Program-made: the position numbers and the translations under genes
Assembly (NCBI GenBank): GCA_905250885.1
Contig: CAJNOQ010000051.1
Location: 26,088 to 90,087 of the forward strand
Source: Didymodactylos carnosus
Taxonomy: Eukaryota; Rotifera; Eurotatoria; Philodinida; Philodinidae
Length of the DNA: 64,000 bases
Reading direction: 5' to 3'
The notes under the pieces: model-generated
Databases searched by the model: none
What the model saw: only the letters and a program-made list of their open reading frames with translations
What the model was told of the DNA's origin: nothing
In this document: piece after piece, positions 38,188 through 48,424 of the stretch
Layout of the letters: each line of letters begins with the position of its first letter
How positions within the stretch are numbered: the first letter of the stretch is position 1

Positions 38188-41100
38188 ATCTTTTTGTTTA
38201 GTAGCTCTTTTATCTCAGTATCTTATCCTTATATTTGAAGTTTCGTATTATTTAAGCCAACTTGAATAAATTTTGTGTCGCTTTTTTTTCTTCATATAAA
38301 AACAGTAGAGAAAAATAAAATACTTGAAATGAACAAAAATCAGCTAGGTCTGAAAAGCTTCTTCAGAATTTGAGGAATATTAGAATCGATTTCACCTTTA
38401 TTAAAATGTATGTCCTGATTAATCAATTAAATCTTCTACGATGAATTCTAGTGATGAAATCAGACCTGATTTTCCTGGAAATAAGTACTCAGTGAGAAAT
38501 AAAAAAATTTCCACAAAAGAATTTCTCATATTTCTGTTATTAACCAAATAATGAAAGTAAAATTTTCACGGTTTTACATACGGAAGTAGATTATTGTATA
38601 TTCTATATTTTAATAGTATAATGTGTTGTGTTTGTCAAATATCAACACCTAATGGATGGTACAGTCAACTTCCCACATCATACTGATTCTCGACTATCTG
38701 TTATTCTCTCTTCTGCTTATTTTGTTGTTATATACACTTTTTTTTGTATATAACCAAAATAGAAAGTTTTCAATGCTTTTTTTAGCCAATTGCATCCAAC
38801 TAAAACTTTTATAGATTTGTCATTGTGCTCGGGTTTTTACAATTTTTAGAATAATTTAAATCTACCTTTTTGTCATGTACACTATCGGTGAATCATGCGC
38901 ATGAATGCAAAATTATTTTTTTTACTTTAATTCCTTACCGCTAATTTGATCGAGTCTCAAGACAACTGAAATTGTTCTACTGTGATATAATCTTTCGTAA
39001 ACTATCTTCTCCTGATTCATACTGTTGAATGTTACAAAAACATACGTTTTTGAATCTGATTGGAATGAGAAAAGTTTTTCTCTTTCAAAATGATGTTAGT
39101 GTGTCTGTAATATTTTTTTTGTTTTTAAATTTTTACATACGAAGTTCTTGATGCTAACTAATTTTTTACCGTTTAATGTTTGTTAAAAAATATTTCTGTA
39201 TTATGAATACTTACCTTAGTAATAACTGATTTAACATATTGATCATTTTATTACTTGTGACAGCGTAAAAAACAAATGTTCATATCCGACAGAGAAATGG
39301 AAAAAATAATAGAATTATTATGCATTTTGTTTTCTCATTTCTCGTTTTCTTCAGAGACCTTTTTTCTTCCTATTTACAAATCTTTTAATAGTTTAGGTAT
39401 TACTCTCGTCGTATATAATAGAGAAAATAAGATCATCGAAGAATCAAAAACTAAATAGAAAATTGAAAAAAAAAACAAAATATGTGTATACATATGTCAT
39501 GCAGGATGATAGTCATAGAAAGAAAAAGAATAATCCTACAATTATTCTTTTCTTTAATCCAAATGAGAATTAGAGTAACACTAACGACAAATATAGAAAA
39601 CGAGAAATGAAGGAATTTAATAGAAAAATAAAGATTGAGATTTAGCCATGTTTTCTTAAAAGAAATTGATGTTTTAATAATACTCTAGTGGAGCTTTTGG
39701 AATCAAAACATTATAAGAAATAAGAAAAACTATGAGAATGACATACTTCTTGCGTCAAGATCTTGACAAGAAATACAAAAATGTTCTAAAAATCCGGTTT
39801 ATTTTCGAGACTGAGTGCTGCTCTGTCCTGAGAATGTTATACAGCGGAAGAGATTAAAGATATACTAATCTCTAAGGAAACAAAAAGCCAAAATTTTCCA
39901 AAACAAGAATATATTCTTATCATTTCCATGTAAAATCGAGTAGTGATGTCTACGTGTTACTGAACGTAAAAGGAAATTATGATTTAGATGCAATTAGAAA
40001 TTTTTCACTAGTATCACGCAAAATGAGAGAAAAAAATAGAAAGAAAAAATAATTTTATTTTCTATTTTCTCTCGTAGACTATTAACCTTTTTCTTAGTTT
40101 TATCATCTCTTATCGTTTTGTTAAACTATTTGAAAAACTGCTTTTTTCCGCGATTCTAATATATGATATTTTTTCTTTCTTCTTTGCTAAAAAGAATCGG
40201 GAACTTGTACACTATCATATGTGATGAGTGATAACCCCATTCCTTAGAGCTCCCTATCTATTGCACAAACGATGTTTACTCTGGAGACAGAAAAGCAAAC
40301 TCTTAAGTGATCTCATTACTCAATAAGATGTTTTCTGACACATTACTCTTCAAATCCACGGAGTGAATGTACTTAAGGACAAGTACTTAGTTACTTGCAA
40401 ATTTTCAAGAGTACTTGTTTAAGCAGTTATCAAGTGTTTCTAGATTTAATAAGTACCAGGTACTTCTATACATTTTGCAAGAACTTATCAAGTTATCTAT
40501 ATCTGTTAAATTATTTGAAAAGTACTTTTCTCACTTGCAAAAAACTCTAAGTATTTTGCACATTAATTCTCCAAGTACTTACTTAAAGGCTCCCTCTCAG
40601 AAATTATCTCCGACACCCTACATCCGGTTTTTGACGAAACTTTCCTTACGTGTTAGGCACAATGGGTTACTAGAATAACAAATTTTTTTGTCTCCAACTC
40701 TTAGCATTTAGAAATCTATTAGGAAGGACCCTGAAGTATTTTCCAAAACTTTTTAACATACTTCAAGCTAGAAAATTCGAGTTTATTTTGTTTTAAACTG
40801 GACATCTAATTACATGGGTTGATAGGCGCCGATTTTTCAATTAAGCTTTTGTTCGTTTTGCAGACAAATCCAAAAAACTCCTCCTGGTTTTCTAGAAATA
40901 CTGAGTTTTTTGTTTTGAACTTGCTAAACTGTGAAGTTCAAATGTATGAGACCGCCAACATTATATCTCCATAACTTAAGGTTTTTTAGGGGTTTTCTTG
41001 AAGCCTCCTAAGAGCTTTGCAACTGTCAAAATAAATATTGATGTTAAAATTAAACTAATCATATGAAAAAATATCTTATGGATATCTCTATTATATGTGA

Positions 41101-41768
41101 ATAAAAGAAAATTTTCTGACATTGTTAAAGGAACTTTAAAAGGATTTCCTGAGAACCTTTGAAATTTGAACATTTTCAAAATTCTCATGATATTATTTGA
41201 CATCCTAATTATAATTAATATACACTAATGAACTTCTAAAATATTTTAATAAAATTTTCAAACTTGAAACATTCTAGAAAAAATGTTTTTGAGAAGAACT
41301 TGAGAGGATTTCTAAGAATTTTAAAAGATTATTATCTTCTTTTTTTCTGTTATCCTCATTTTTGTTTTCTCATTTCACACCTTAACTGCTCTCAAGCAGC
41401 TTTACAAATTACATTCTCTACTAAAAATAAGTTAATAATAAGATAATGTGGGTGACTAGCTTAATTAATATCATCAAAAGAAGATGATAAAAGATGTTTC
41501 GTATGATTAGTATATAAAAATGCGACAACGATCAACTTTTAACATAACAAGATCAAAAGTAAGAAAGTAAAATGGTGGATTCCTATTTCGTCGAAAAGTG
41601 GTAACTGCAAAAGTATATATACTTCAAAGAATTTCAAAGGCGGCTGGGCTGGGAGCAGTATATGAGTGAGATTTTTTAAAATGTGTAAAGAGAGACAGTA
41701 TATAAATGCCATCATTTCTCGTTTAAAAAGTTCATTCAAAGTATTATTATTGTTGTTATTATATCTGA
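38188..41768. other. Intergenic region with a CAAGTACTTG island
   Basis: No gene recognised upstream of the forkhead gene. The only notable structure is the repeat island at about 40365-40600; short ORFs at 40415-40678 and 40976-41203 come from it and from AT-rich sequence. Confidence 0.55.
40365..40600. repeat. Second CAAGTACTTG-word island
   Basis: Dense in CAAGTACTTA, AGTACTTGTT, AAGTACCAGGTACTTC, AAAAGTACTTTT, CCAAGTACTTACTT and related words on both strands over about 230 bp, the same vocabulary as in the TBC1D30 intron. It is followed at 40608 by TCCGACACCCTACATCCGG, which resembles TTCCGGCACCCCTAA at 52348. Confidence 0.6.
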
Positions 41769-42201
41769 TTTAAAAATTCATCCTTCTATATCTTTTGGTG
41801 ACGTTGAAAATTATATAACATCTAAAAATCCAGATTCATCAAATTCTCTTATTAGAAATAAATGTTATTTATTATTTGATGAAGGCTATATTGACTGTAT
41901 ATATATTAAATTAAATAATGATAAATGTGTGATTAGTGATGTTATACGTCATTCAATGTCAGGTGAATATGCAATGTGTCATTATACCACTATCGCAAAC
42001 AAATTAGCTATTACAGATCCCTGGTGCGATTGTAAAGTAGGTGCCGGCGGATATTGCGCACATTTATGTGCAATAATGTATGAAATTGCCTGATACAAGA
42101 TCAAAGCTTATACCATAATACCACCAAAATTAACAACAACAGAACAACCGTGTAAATGGAAGAAACCAACTTGTAAACCAATTTTAGATATTTCTACATA
42201 G
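41769..42201 (+). pseudogene. SWIM zinc-finger protein relic (transposon-derived)
   Basis: One frame reads from DLKIHPSISFGDVEN through RNKCYLLFDEGYIDCIYIKL, RHSMSGEYAMCHY and the SWIM motif WCDCKVGAGGYCAHL (CxC..CxH, all four metal ligands present). It hits TGA at about 42091 and continues in the same frame to EQPCKWKKPTCKPILDIST and TAG at 42199. A PCKWKKP-like motif downstream of SWIM is typical of the SWIM-plus-YqaJ-nuclease proteins spread in many invertebrate genomes; SWIM also ends MULE transposases. No convincing start codon and one internal stop indicate decay. Which parent family is uncertain. Confidence 0.75.
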
Positions 42202-43004
42202 GAAATTAATAGAACTCAAAAAAAAAATTAGAGAAAGTACTGTAAAACTTCAGTCTCCACTACTTTTGTTGCCTAAAAGACACTTCAATTTTAGTCCGTC
42301 ATAATTTGCCACATAAGACAAAAAATATAGTTTTGAGCTCATTAGCATTTCAACTCATTACGCTGATTAAGACACAATCGGTTGTACTAGAAATTGTTTT
42401 TTTTCGATTTTGATTCATTGAGGTAAGTAGAGATACTCCATTGAAGTACATGGGTTTTCAGAGACAAATCTCTATCGTCTCTCAGGAGTTACTTTTTGGT
42501 ATTATACCAAATGTCAGAGTTCTTTAGAACGCTAAACTCTATCACATATGTGAAAATCGCCTAGAAGAAGTCATCACGATTTTATATCCAATACTTTTTC
42601 TTCACGTTTTAAATGGCAAAAAGTTCGCAATCTAATTCTTCAAGCTCCTAGAGCCATCGAATATTGAAGAGAACATTGAGGTTATTAGATTCTTCCAAAT
42701 TTTTCTATCGATCAGAAAATGTTGGAGAAAAAAGGATGAGATTTGACCAGTATATCGATGAAATACGTTGAAAGACTACATAATTTCTTAAAAACCCACA
42801 TCAGTTTAAGTCACCAAACGTTTTTTCGAACGATAATCTTACAGAACAGACTTTCCCCTTCAAGATAAAAGCTCAGATGTCCTTAGATTTGTATTCACCT
42901 AGGAGATACTGGAATAATGTCGTCCAAGCAGTGCATTTCAACATCAAAAAGGGAGATGGAGAATTGTTTTCGTGATAAGTTGCAATTCAAGTGCAAGTTA
43001 AAGT

Positions 43005-43862
43005 AGGTTTACATGATTTACTGGCCGCAGATTTACTATCCGTGGATTAATTTCTATTTTAATTAGTTTTCTGTCATAGAAAAGTATAATTTTTGCTATC
43101 GAGGATTTACTTTCCGTTGATTACATAGAAATATATCCCAATTAACCACTTTCTTGTATAAGGATTTACTTTCCACTGATTATTTGGACGAAAAGCAATG
43201 AATGAGCAAATGAATATTCATTGCGCCGATCAATGTATTATGAGAAAAAAATATATTAGCAGCGCGTTATGCTTCTTCGACTATACGATCTATTGGGCCA
43301 GATTCTTCAATAACTTTACGTTTTAAAGTTTTTCTAATATGTAATATTTCCATATCAATTCCATCAGGTAAATGTGTATGATCGTCAGGCACTACAACCG
43401 ACGAGTCCGACTAACTTGTTACCGTAGCGTTACACTTCACGCATACCCAATATTCTGAACCATTTTGATTTTTACGTTTGAGAGAATATCGATGATCGAG
43501 GTAACATAGTTCTCTTTTGCCATGTGTAGATTCAACAAATTCAGCAGACATTATTAAAACTTCTTTCCCAATTAAAACTTTGATTCATCGTTCCCTTATT
43601 GATGAATGTTTGTTCCGTTTGGAAATTTATTGGTTGCCGCAATGAATATTCATTTGCTCATTCATTGCTTTTCGTCGAAATAATCAGTGGAAAGTAAATC
43701 TCTATATAAGAAAGTAGCTAAATTGGAATATATTTCTATGTAATCAACGGAAACTAAATCCTCTATAGCAAAAATTATACTTTTCTATGACAGAAAACTA
43801 ATTAAAATAGAAATTAATCAACGAACAGTAAATCCGCGGACAGTAAATGGTGTACGCTTTAG
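43005..43862 (-). mobile_element. MULE-like element with ~220-bp terminal inverted repeats and a FLYWCH fragment
   Basis: Arms 43005 to about 43225 and about 43635-43862 are near-mirror images (GCAATGAATGAGCAAATGAA, TTTACTTTCC, GACAGAAAACTAATT and more). Long terminal repeats of this size are typical of Mutator-like elements. The interior reads on the minus strand as the start of a FLYWCH-type MULE protein (separate entry). It is too short to encode a transposase, so it is a non-autonomous deletion derivative. Exact ends and target duplication could not be fixed by eye. Confidence 0.7.
43291..43551 (-). pseudogene. FLYWCH zinc-finger N-terminal fragment inside MULE-like element
   Basis: From the ATG at 43551: MSAEFVEST, GKRELCYLDHRYSLKRKNQN and GSEYWVCVKCNATVTS, then TAG. 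The same frame continues VVVPDDHTHLPDGIDMEI, HIRKTLKRKVIEE and PIDRIVEEA to TAA. FLYWCH fingers read G..L...G..Y......G..YWxC....C.A, followed in MULE proteins by H.H.P...E/I...R..LKR+...T..P...I..E; both halves are visible. One in-frame stop separates them. No transposase (DDE) region follows, so this is a captured or truncated piece. Confidence 0.75.
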
Positions 43863-44170
43863 AAGTAGTGTGGCATTTAAAACGTGAAGAAAAAGTGTTG
43901 AATATAAAATCGTGATGACTTCTAATCAGTTCTAGGCGATTTTCACATATGTGATAGAGTTTAGCGTTCTAAAGAACTCTGACATTTGGTATAATACCAA
44001 AAAGTAACTCCTGAGAGACGATAGCGATTTGTCTCTGAAAACCCACATACTTCAATGGAGTATCTCTATTTATCTCAATGCATCAAAATCGAAAAAAGAC
44101 AATTTCGAGTACACCGATTGTGTCTTAATCAGCGTAATGAGTTTAAATGATCATGAGCTCAAAACTATAT

Positions 44171-45106
44171 GGTGGAGAGAGGAAGATCCGGGCTATAAAA
44201 TGAGATATTTTTTAACTAATCATTTCTTAGGCTTAATTAACCAGGAATTGTATACTAAAACTCCATGTATTTGAATGGAGTGTCTCTATTCACCCCAAGC
44301 GTACAAGTGAAAATCTCTATTTATCTCTATTGAGTAAGCAGAGACACTTTGATGCAGCTCTCCACATTTTGGATTTGGCTCAAAACTGGTCGGAGATTTT
44401 CAAAAGATTTTTACATGGACGTGTAGAAGAACGTTCGATGTATCACCGTATTCAATACCAAATTTTTCCGACTAAAACGGCTGAGAAATCGTAAAAGAAC
44501 GACCAAAATTTCCAACAGTGTCTTTATTTACCCATAAAATTTATTGATGAATGATTATTTAATTTTTATTTGAAACTTATCTAATAGATAGATATAAATC
44601 TATATTCTGAACATTTATTAAGTTATACATACGCTAGAGTAGTGTTCAGTAACGGAATGCGATTTTAAAAACGTCATTAAATGTGATAAAGTATGATACA
44701 TATTATGCAGATATATTTAAACTCAGATGAAGGCACGTTTCTTCGTGATGATTTCTTTTTTCTGTTATGACTTTGTTATTCAACTAAAGCATACTATTTT
44801 ATATTCCCGAAGCGAATGAATTATACAATATCATACAATATTCTTACGTGTAGTACCATACTTGAATCGAGATCTTTTCTTGATTCTTTTCTTCTTTTTA
44901 GTTTAGAGAAAACTTTCAATCATGGTACAAATTTTTTAATTTGTTTTATAATAAACATATAAACGACATTAAAAAAATCTTCTTATCACATCGACGTGAT
45001 ATTTATATGATTAAAAACATTTATAATTTTCTAACAAAGTGTTAAATAGGCATGTATAATATGTACATGAAAAAGATACAATCTCATTAGTTATTTGCTG
45101 TTCAAC
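44171..45106. other. Intergenic region left of the lipase gene
   Basis: No gene. Up to about 44535 it holds transposon debris, including terminal-like motifs GGAGTGTCTCTATTCACCCC (44276) and AGTGTCTTTATTTACCCA (44518). From there to 45106 it is plain AT-rich sequence that should contain the lipase promoter. Confidence 0.55.
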
Positions 45107-47800
45107 ATGATTGTTCCTCTTCATAAAGTGTTAGCGGCCATTTGGTCCGTGTTTGTTGAAATTGGTAAGTTCCATATACGACAGTTGATTATACGAGTTA
45201 ATCTTTTGACGAAAAACGATTATTTTCTCTTCAGATATTTTTCCCCGTACAATCTGTTATGATGGCTACGGTTGTTTTACAACAGCCAGACCATTTAGCG
45301 GTACTCTTGAACGCCCAGTGGCTCTTCTACCAAACTCGCCAGAAAAAATTGCAACTTCTTTCCTTTTATATACGAGGTATGTTACAAACATCGTTCTATA
45401 ATTTTAGAAAACTATAATCATCTTATCCCTATGGTAGATCTACAATACACAAAGGAGAAATACTTCATCGCCAGATTCAAAATTTTGGACATTTTGCTTC
45501 TAATAAAAAGACCAAAATCATTATTCACGGGTTTTTAGACAATTCAAATTTAACATGGGTACATCAGATTAGAAATAACATTTTAACGATTGTACGTAAA
45601 GGTTTAAAATAAAGTAGAATAATTATCTTTTTGTACACATGCAACACATGCAATTTTCAAAATAATATATTTAATCTTTGCACGTTCTCTTGTATTGATA
45701 GTTACACATACTCTTTTTCATGTATTCAAAAAAAAAGTTGTGATTGAAACAATATTTAGGAAGATGTTAATCTCATCATTGTAAATTGGACACAAGGAAA
45801 TACTTTACCTTACACAAAAGCAGTGGCGAATGCTCAGATCGTGGGTATTGATGTTGCTCATCTGATCGAAACACTTATAACGAAAACAAATACAACATTA
45901 GAACGCTTTCATATTATTGGTCATAGTCTCGGGTTAGAGTAGTAGATTACGTGCTATGTTTAGTATTTAACGGAGACTTATCTATTGTTTAGTGCACATA
46001 TAGCTGGCTATGCAGGCGCACGGCTCCCGGGCATAGCTCGAATAACAGGTAAATTATATTTTTTAAGAAAAATTCGAATAACAAGTTATTACTCGTTTGA
46101 GGACTTGATCCTGCTGGTCCTTATTTTGAAAACACCGATGAACGTGTACGATTAGATCAAACTGACGCTTTGTTTGTCGATGTCATTCATACTGATGCTA
46201 TTGCTCCATTTGAGCTTTCTCTCGGAATATCACAAGCAATTGGTCACGTTGACTTTTATCCAAACGGAGGTATGTTTTAAACAGCGTGTTATATTAGCAT
46301 CATAAACATCGTTTCTTATTTAAAGGCCAAAATCAACCAGAATGTTCTCAAACTGCAGGAAAAATATTGAACGGATTGCTTAATTATGCATTTGAAGACG
46401 CCGAAGGTATGGACGCCAAAATATTTTATTCTCAAATATAAATGATCGGTTTTTCAGGAATTATTAAAACAACCGTGTGCAGTCACTTTGCAGCTGTTCA
46501 CTATTTTACTGATAGTATTCTGAAAAACAGCTGTTCGTATACGGCATTTTCGTGTTTAAATTACAATGCTTTCAAATCTAATCAATGTTTTCTGTTGTGT
46601 AATAATGATGCTGGATGTAATCAAATGGGATACTATGCCGATCCGAGCAGATCACTAGGAAAACATTATTTATATACACGAAATATTGATCAAAAAAATT
46701 ATTGTGGTATTTATCTGTTTGGTATATTCAGATACTTGGCAAACTGTTGTAATACTCGTGCAATATTTTTTAGTTTATCATTATCAGATAGTACTATATT
46801 CTGATAGAAATGGTTTTTTATCAGCGAGAGGTGAAGCTATTTTAACTTTTATATCAAATAAATCAATGCCATTAACAATGTTGTTTGGCAAGTGAGTACC
46901 TTTCTTTCTATAATGATGAAAATTGATACGTATGTCAAAAAATTGTTCTAGAAAATCTATAGATGAAATTTGACTGGATTACTACTATAAGAGCGTATGA
47001 CATTTTCTACGGAAATTCAACACCAGGAATCCTATACGATTTCTATTGTAGGATATTGTAAAGTTTCATAGAATCCAATAGTACGAAATCAATACTCACA
47101 TACCATTCTATTTTACAGTAACAATTTTGCATGAAGAACATGTTTCACGCAAAGATTTTGGACAATTTTTTCTCTATAATCTCGACAGATGCATCAGAGA
47201 ATTCAATTCGGATACTATAACAGCTGTATTTGATAGAGTGACTAGAGGATCCTGGTTAGGTTGGATTCGTTTCAGTGAAAGTGGCACCAAAAGAAAGAAA
47301 AAATAGGTACCTTGAGCGCGAACGTAAATTTGTAGGATCATGTCACGTTTTATAGAAATTATTCGGTAGATGAAATGTTTATCATTTTCCTCCAGGAATG
47401 CGAAAGAAAATGATCTTCGATCTGGGTAGCAACATTCTTTTGTATTCTATATATACAAATCATTTTTCTTTTATGTTTGATATTAGTGAAATGCTTACAT
47501 ACACAAGTAATTCCATAAAAACTTGGATGATTCCATTACAAGCTGAGCCAATTGATGAACCTATTCAAGTGAACATAAAATTTCGAAAGACAAAAGAAGA
47601 TTTAATCCATTGGTTCTATACTGACAAATGGCGTTTTATTAAACTGGTGTTTATAGATGGACAAAAACAGATAAAGTATGTAAAGCAATGAACTTTCTAG
47701 AATAATTTTCTTACGCTTTTCTTTTCTTCATAGATACACATTTTGTCCAAATAGTTACCCTAGAACACATACAATATTCTTACCTTGTGTAAATAATTAA
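45107..47800 (+). CDS. Pancreatic-lipase-family triacylglycerol lipase; PLAT domain frame disturbed
   Basis: Exons: 45107-45164, 45235-45376, 45438-45591, 45760-45932, 45993-46048, 46102-46269, 46326-46406, 46458-46721, 46774-46891, then 47119-47306 (doubtful), 47396-47675, 47734-47800. A hydrophobic N-terminus ([14 protein letters not shown]) suggests secretion. The catalytic domain is complete: [21 protein letters not shown], oxyanion-strand IIIHGF, nucleophile GHSLGAH (Ser174), GLDPAGP (Asp197), VCSHF (His287), a 24-residue lid between two Cys, and CNQMGYYAD. The C-terminal PLAT domain is represented by [11 protein letters not shown], by exon 47396-47675 and by the final YTFCPN..IFLPC, like pancreatic lipase FNFCSP..LTPC. 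Exon 47119-47306 is open only in a frame that does not join its neighbours. Role inferred: extracellular lipid hydrolysis. AATAAA lies at 47841. Confidence 0.85.
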
Positions 47801-48424
47801 TGACTATTATTTTAGTCTCTTGGTCTGGATTTGGAAGATAAATAAATAAATGAAAATTGTTTTTCAAGTTTCGAAAGTAAGATAATGACTCTACCATTAT
47901 GAATACTCTAGCAACATGCCACTAATTGTCTCGTAAACAGTTTTCTCTTTTTATCAGTTTGTAATACTGATTTGTATACGCATATATTTAATATAAAATT
48001 GTAAAAAAATTTCTCTATTAAGAGAAGAAAAATAAATTGTTTTTAAAAAAAGTTTGTGTACAGGAAAACCTTTTAGTAGAAACAAAATTTGAAATGAAAA
48101 ATGACAGTGAAAAAAGAAGAAAGACATCAAGATAACACCACTATTATAAGCAGTGCATATCAGAAGAAATATCACGTAGTACATGAATTTAAGAAATAAA
48201 TGGATGATAGTATTGATGTTTAACAAAAGTACAAAGTTTTGATTTCTCTCCATCTCATTAATAATAAGCCAACTGAGGACTCTATTCTGTTTCAATCATT
48301 TGTGACAAATTAAATCGAATTGAATGTTAAAGAACATTGTAGATAGAGAATCGGTATCATATATGAAGAAACAGTAAACAACACAGATAAATAAATGATA
48401 AAGGACGTAACAGATAATTTAGTT
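47801..48424. other. Convergent 3' intergenic region (lipase / CEP41)
   Basis: 624 bp between two converging genes. AATAAATAAA at 47841-47850 can serve the lipase transcript. The minus-strand ORF at 47954-48295 is T-rich low complexity and overlaps the CEP41 3' side; not regarded as a gene. Confidence 0.6.

Larger units (their letters stand above)
42326..44170. repeat. Outer ~295-bp inverted repeat pair
   Basis: Left arm 42326-42618 (from ATAGTTTTGAGCTCATT to CACGTTTTAAATGGC) is mirrored by right arm about 43870-44170 (GGCATTTAAAACGTGAAG to GAGCTCAAAACTATAT), about 90% alike. Spacing is asymmetric: 386 bp lies between the left arm and the inner element, almost none on the right. The inner FLYWCH-bearing element therefore appears inserted within an older palindromic element. 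Confidence 0.75.

Noticed and set aside
29380-40600. CRISPR-like array
   Set aside because: The short repeated words have no constant repeat/spacer lengths and the genome is eukaryotic.
40415-40678. 87-residue plus-strand ORF
   Set aside because: Translation of the CAAGTACTTG island.
44029-44274. 81-residue plus-strand ORF
   Set aside because: It runs through the right arm of the outer inverted repeat, so its frame is a by-product of the element.
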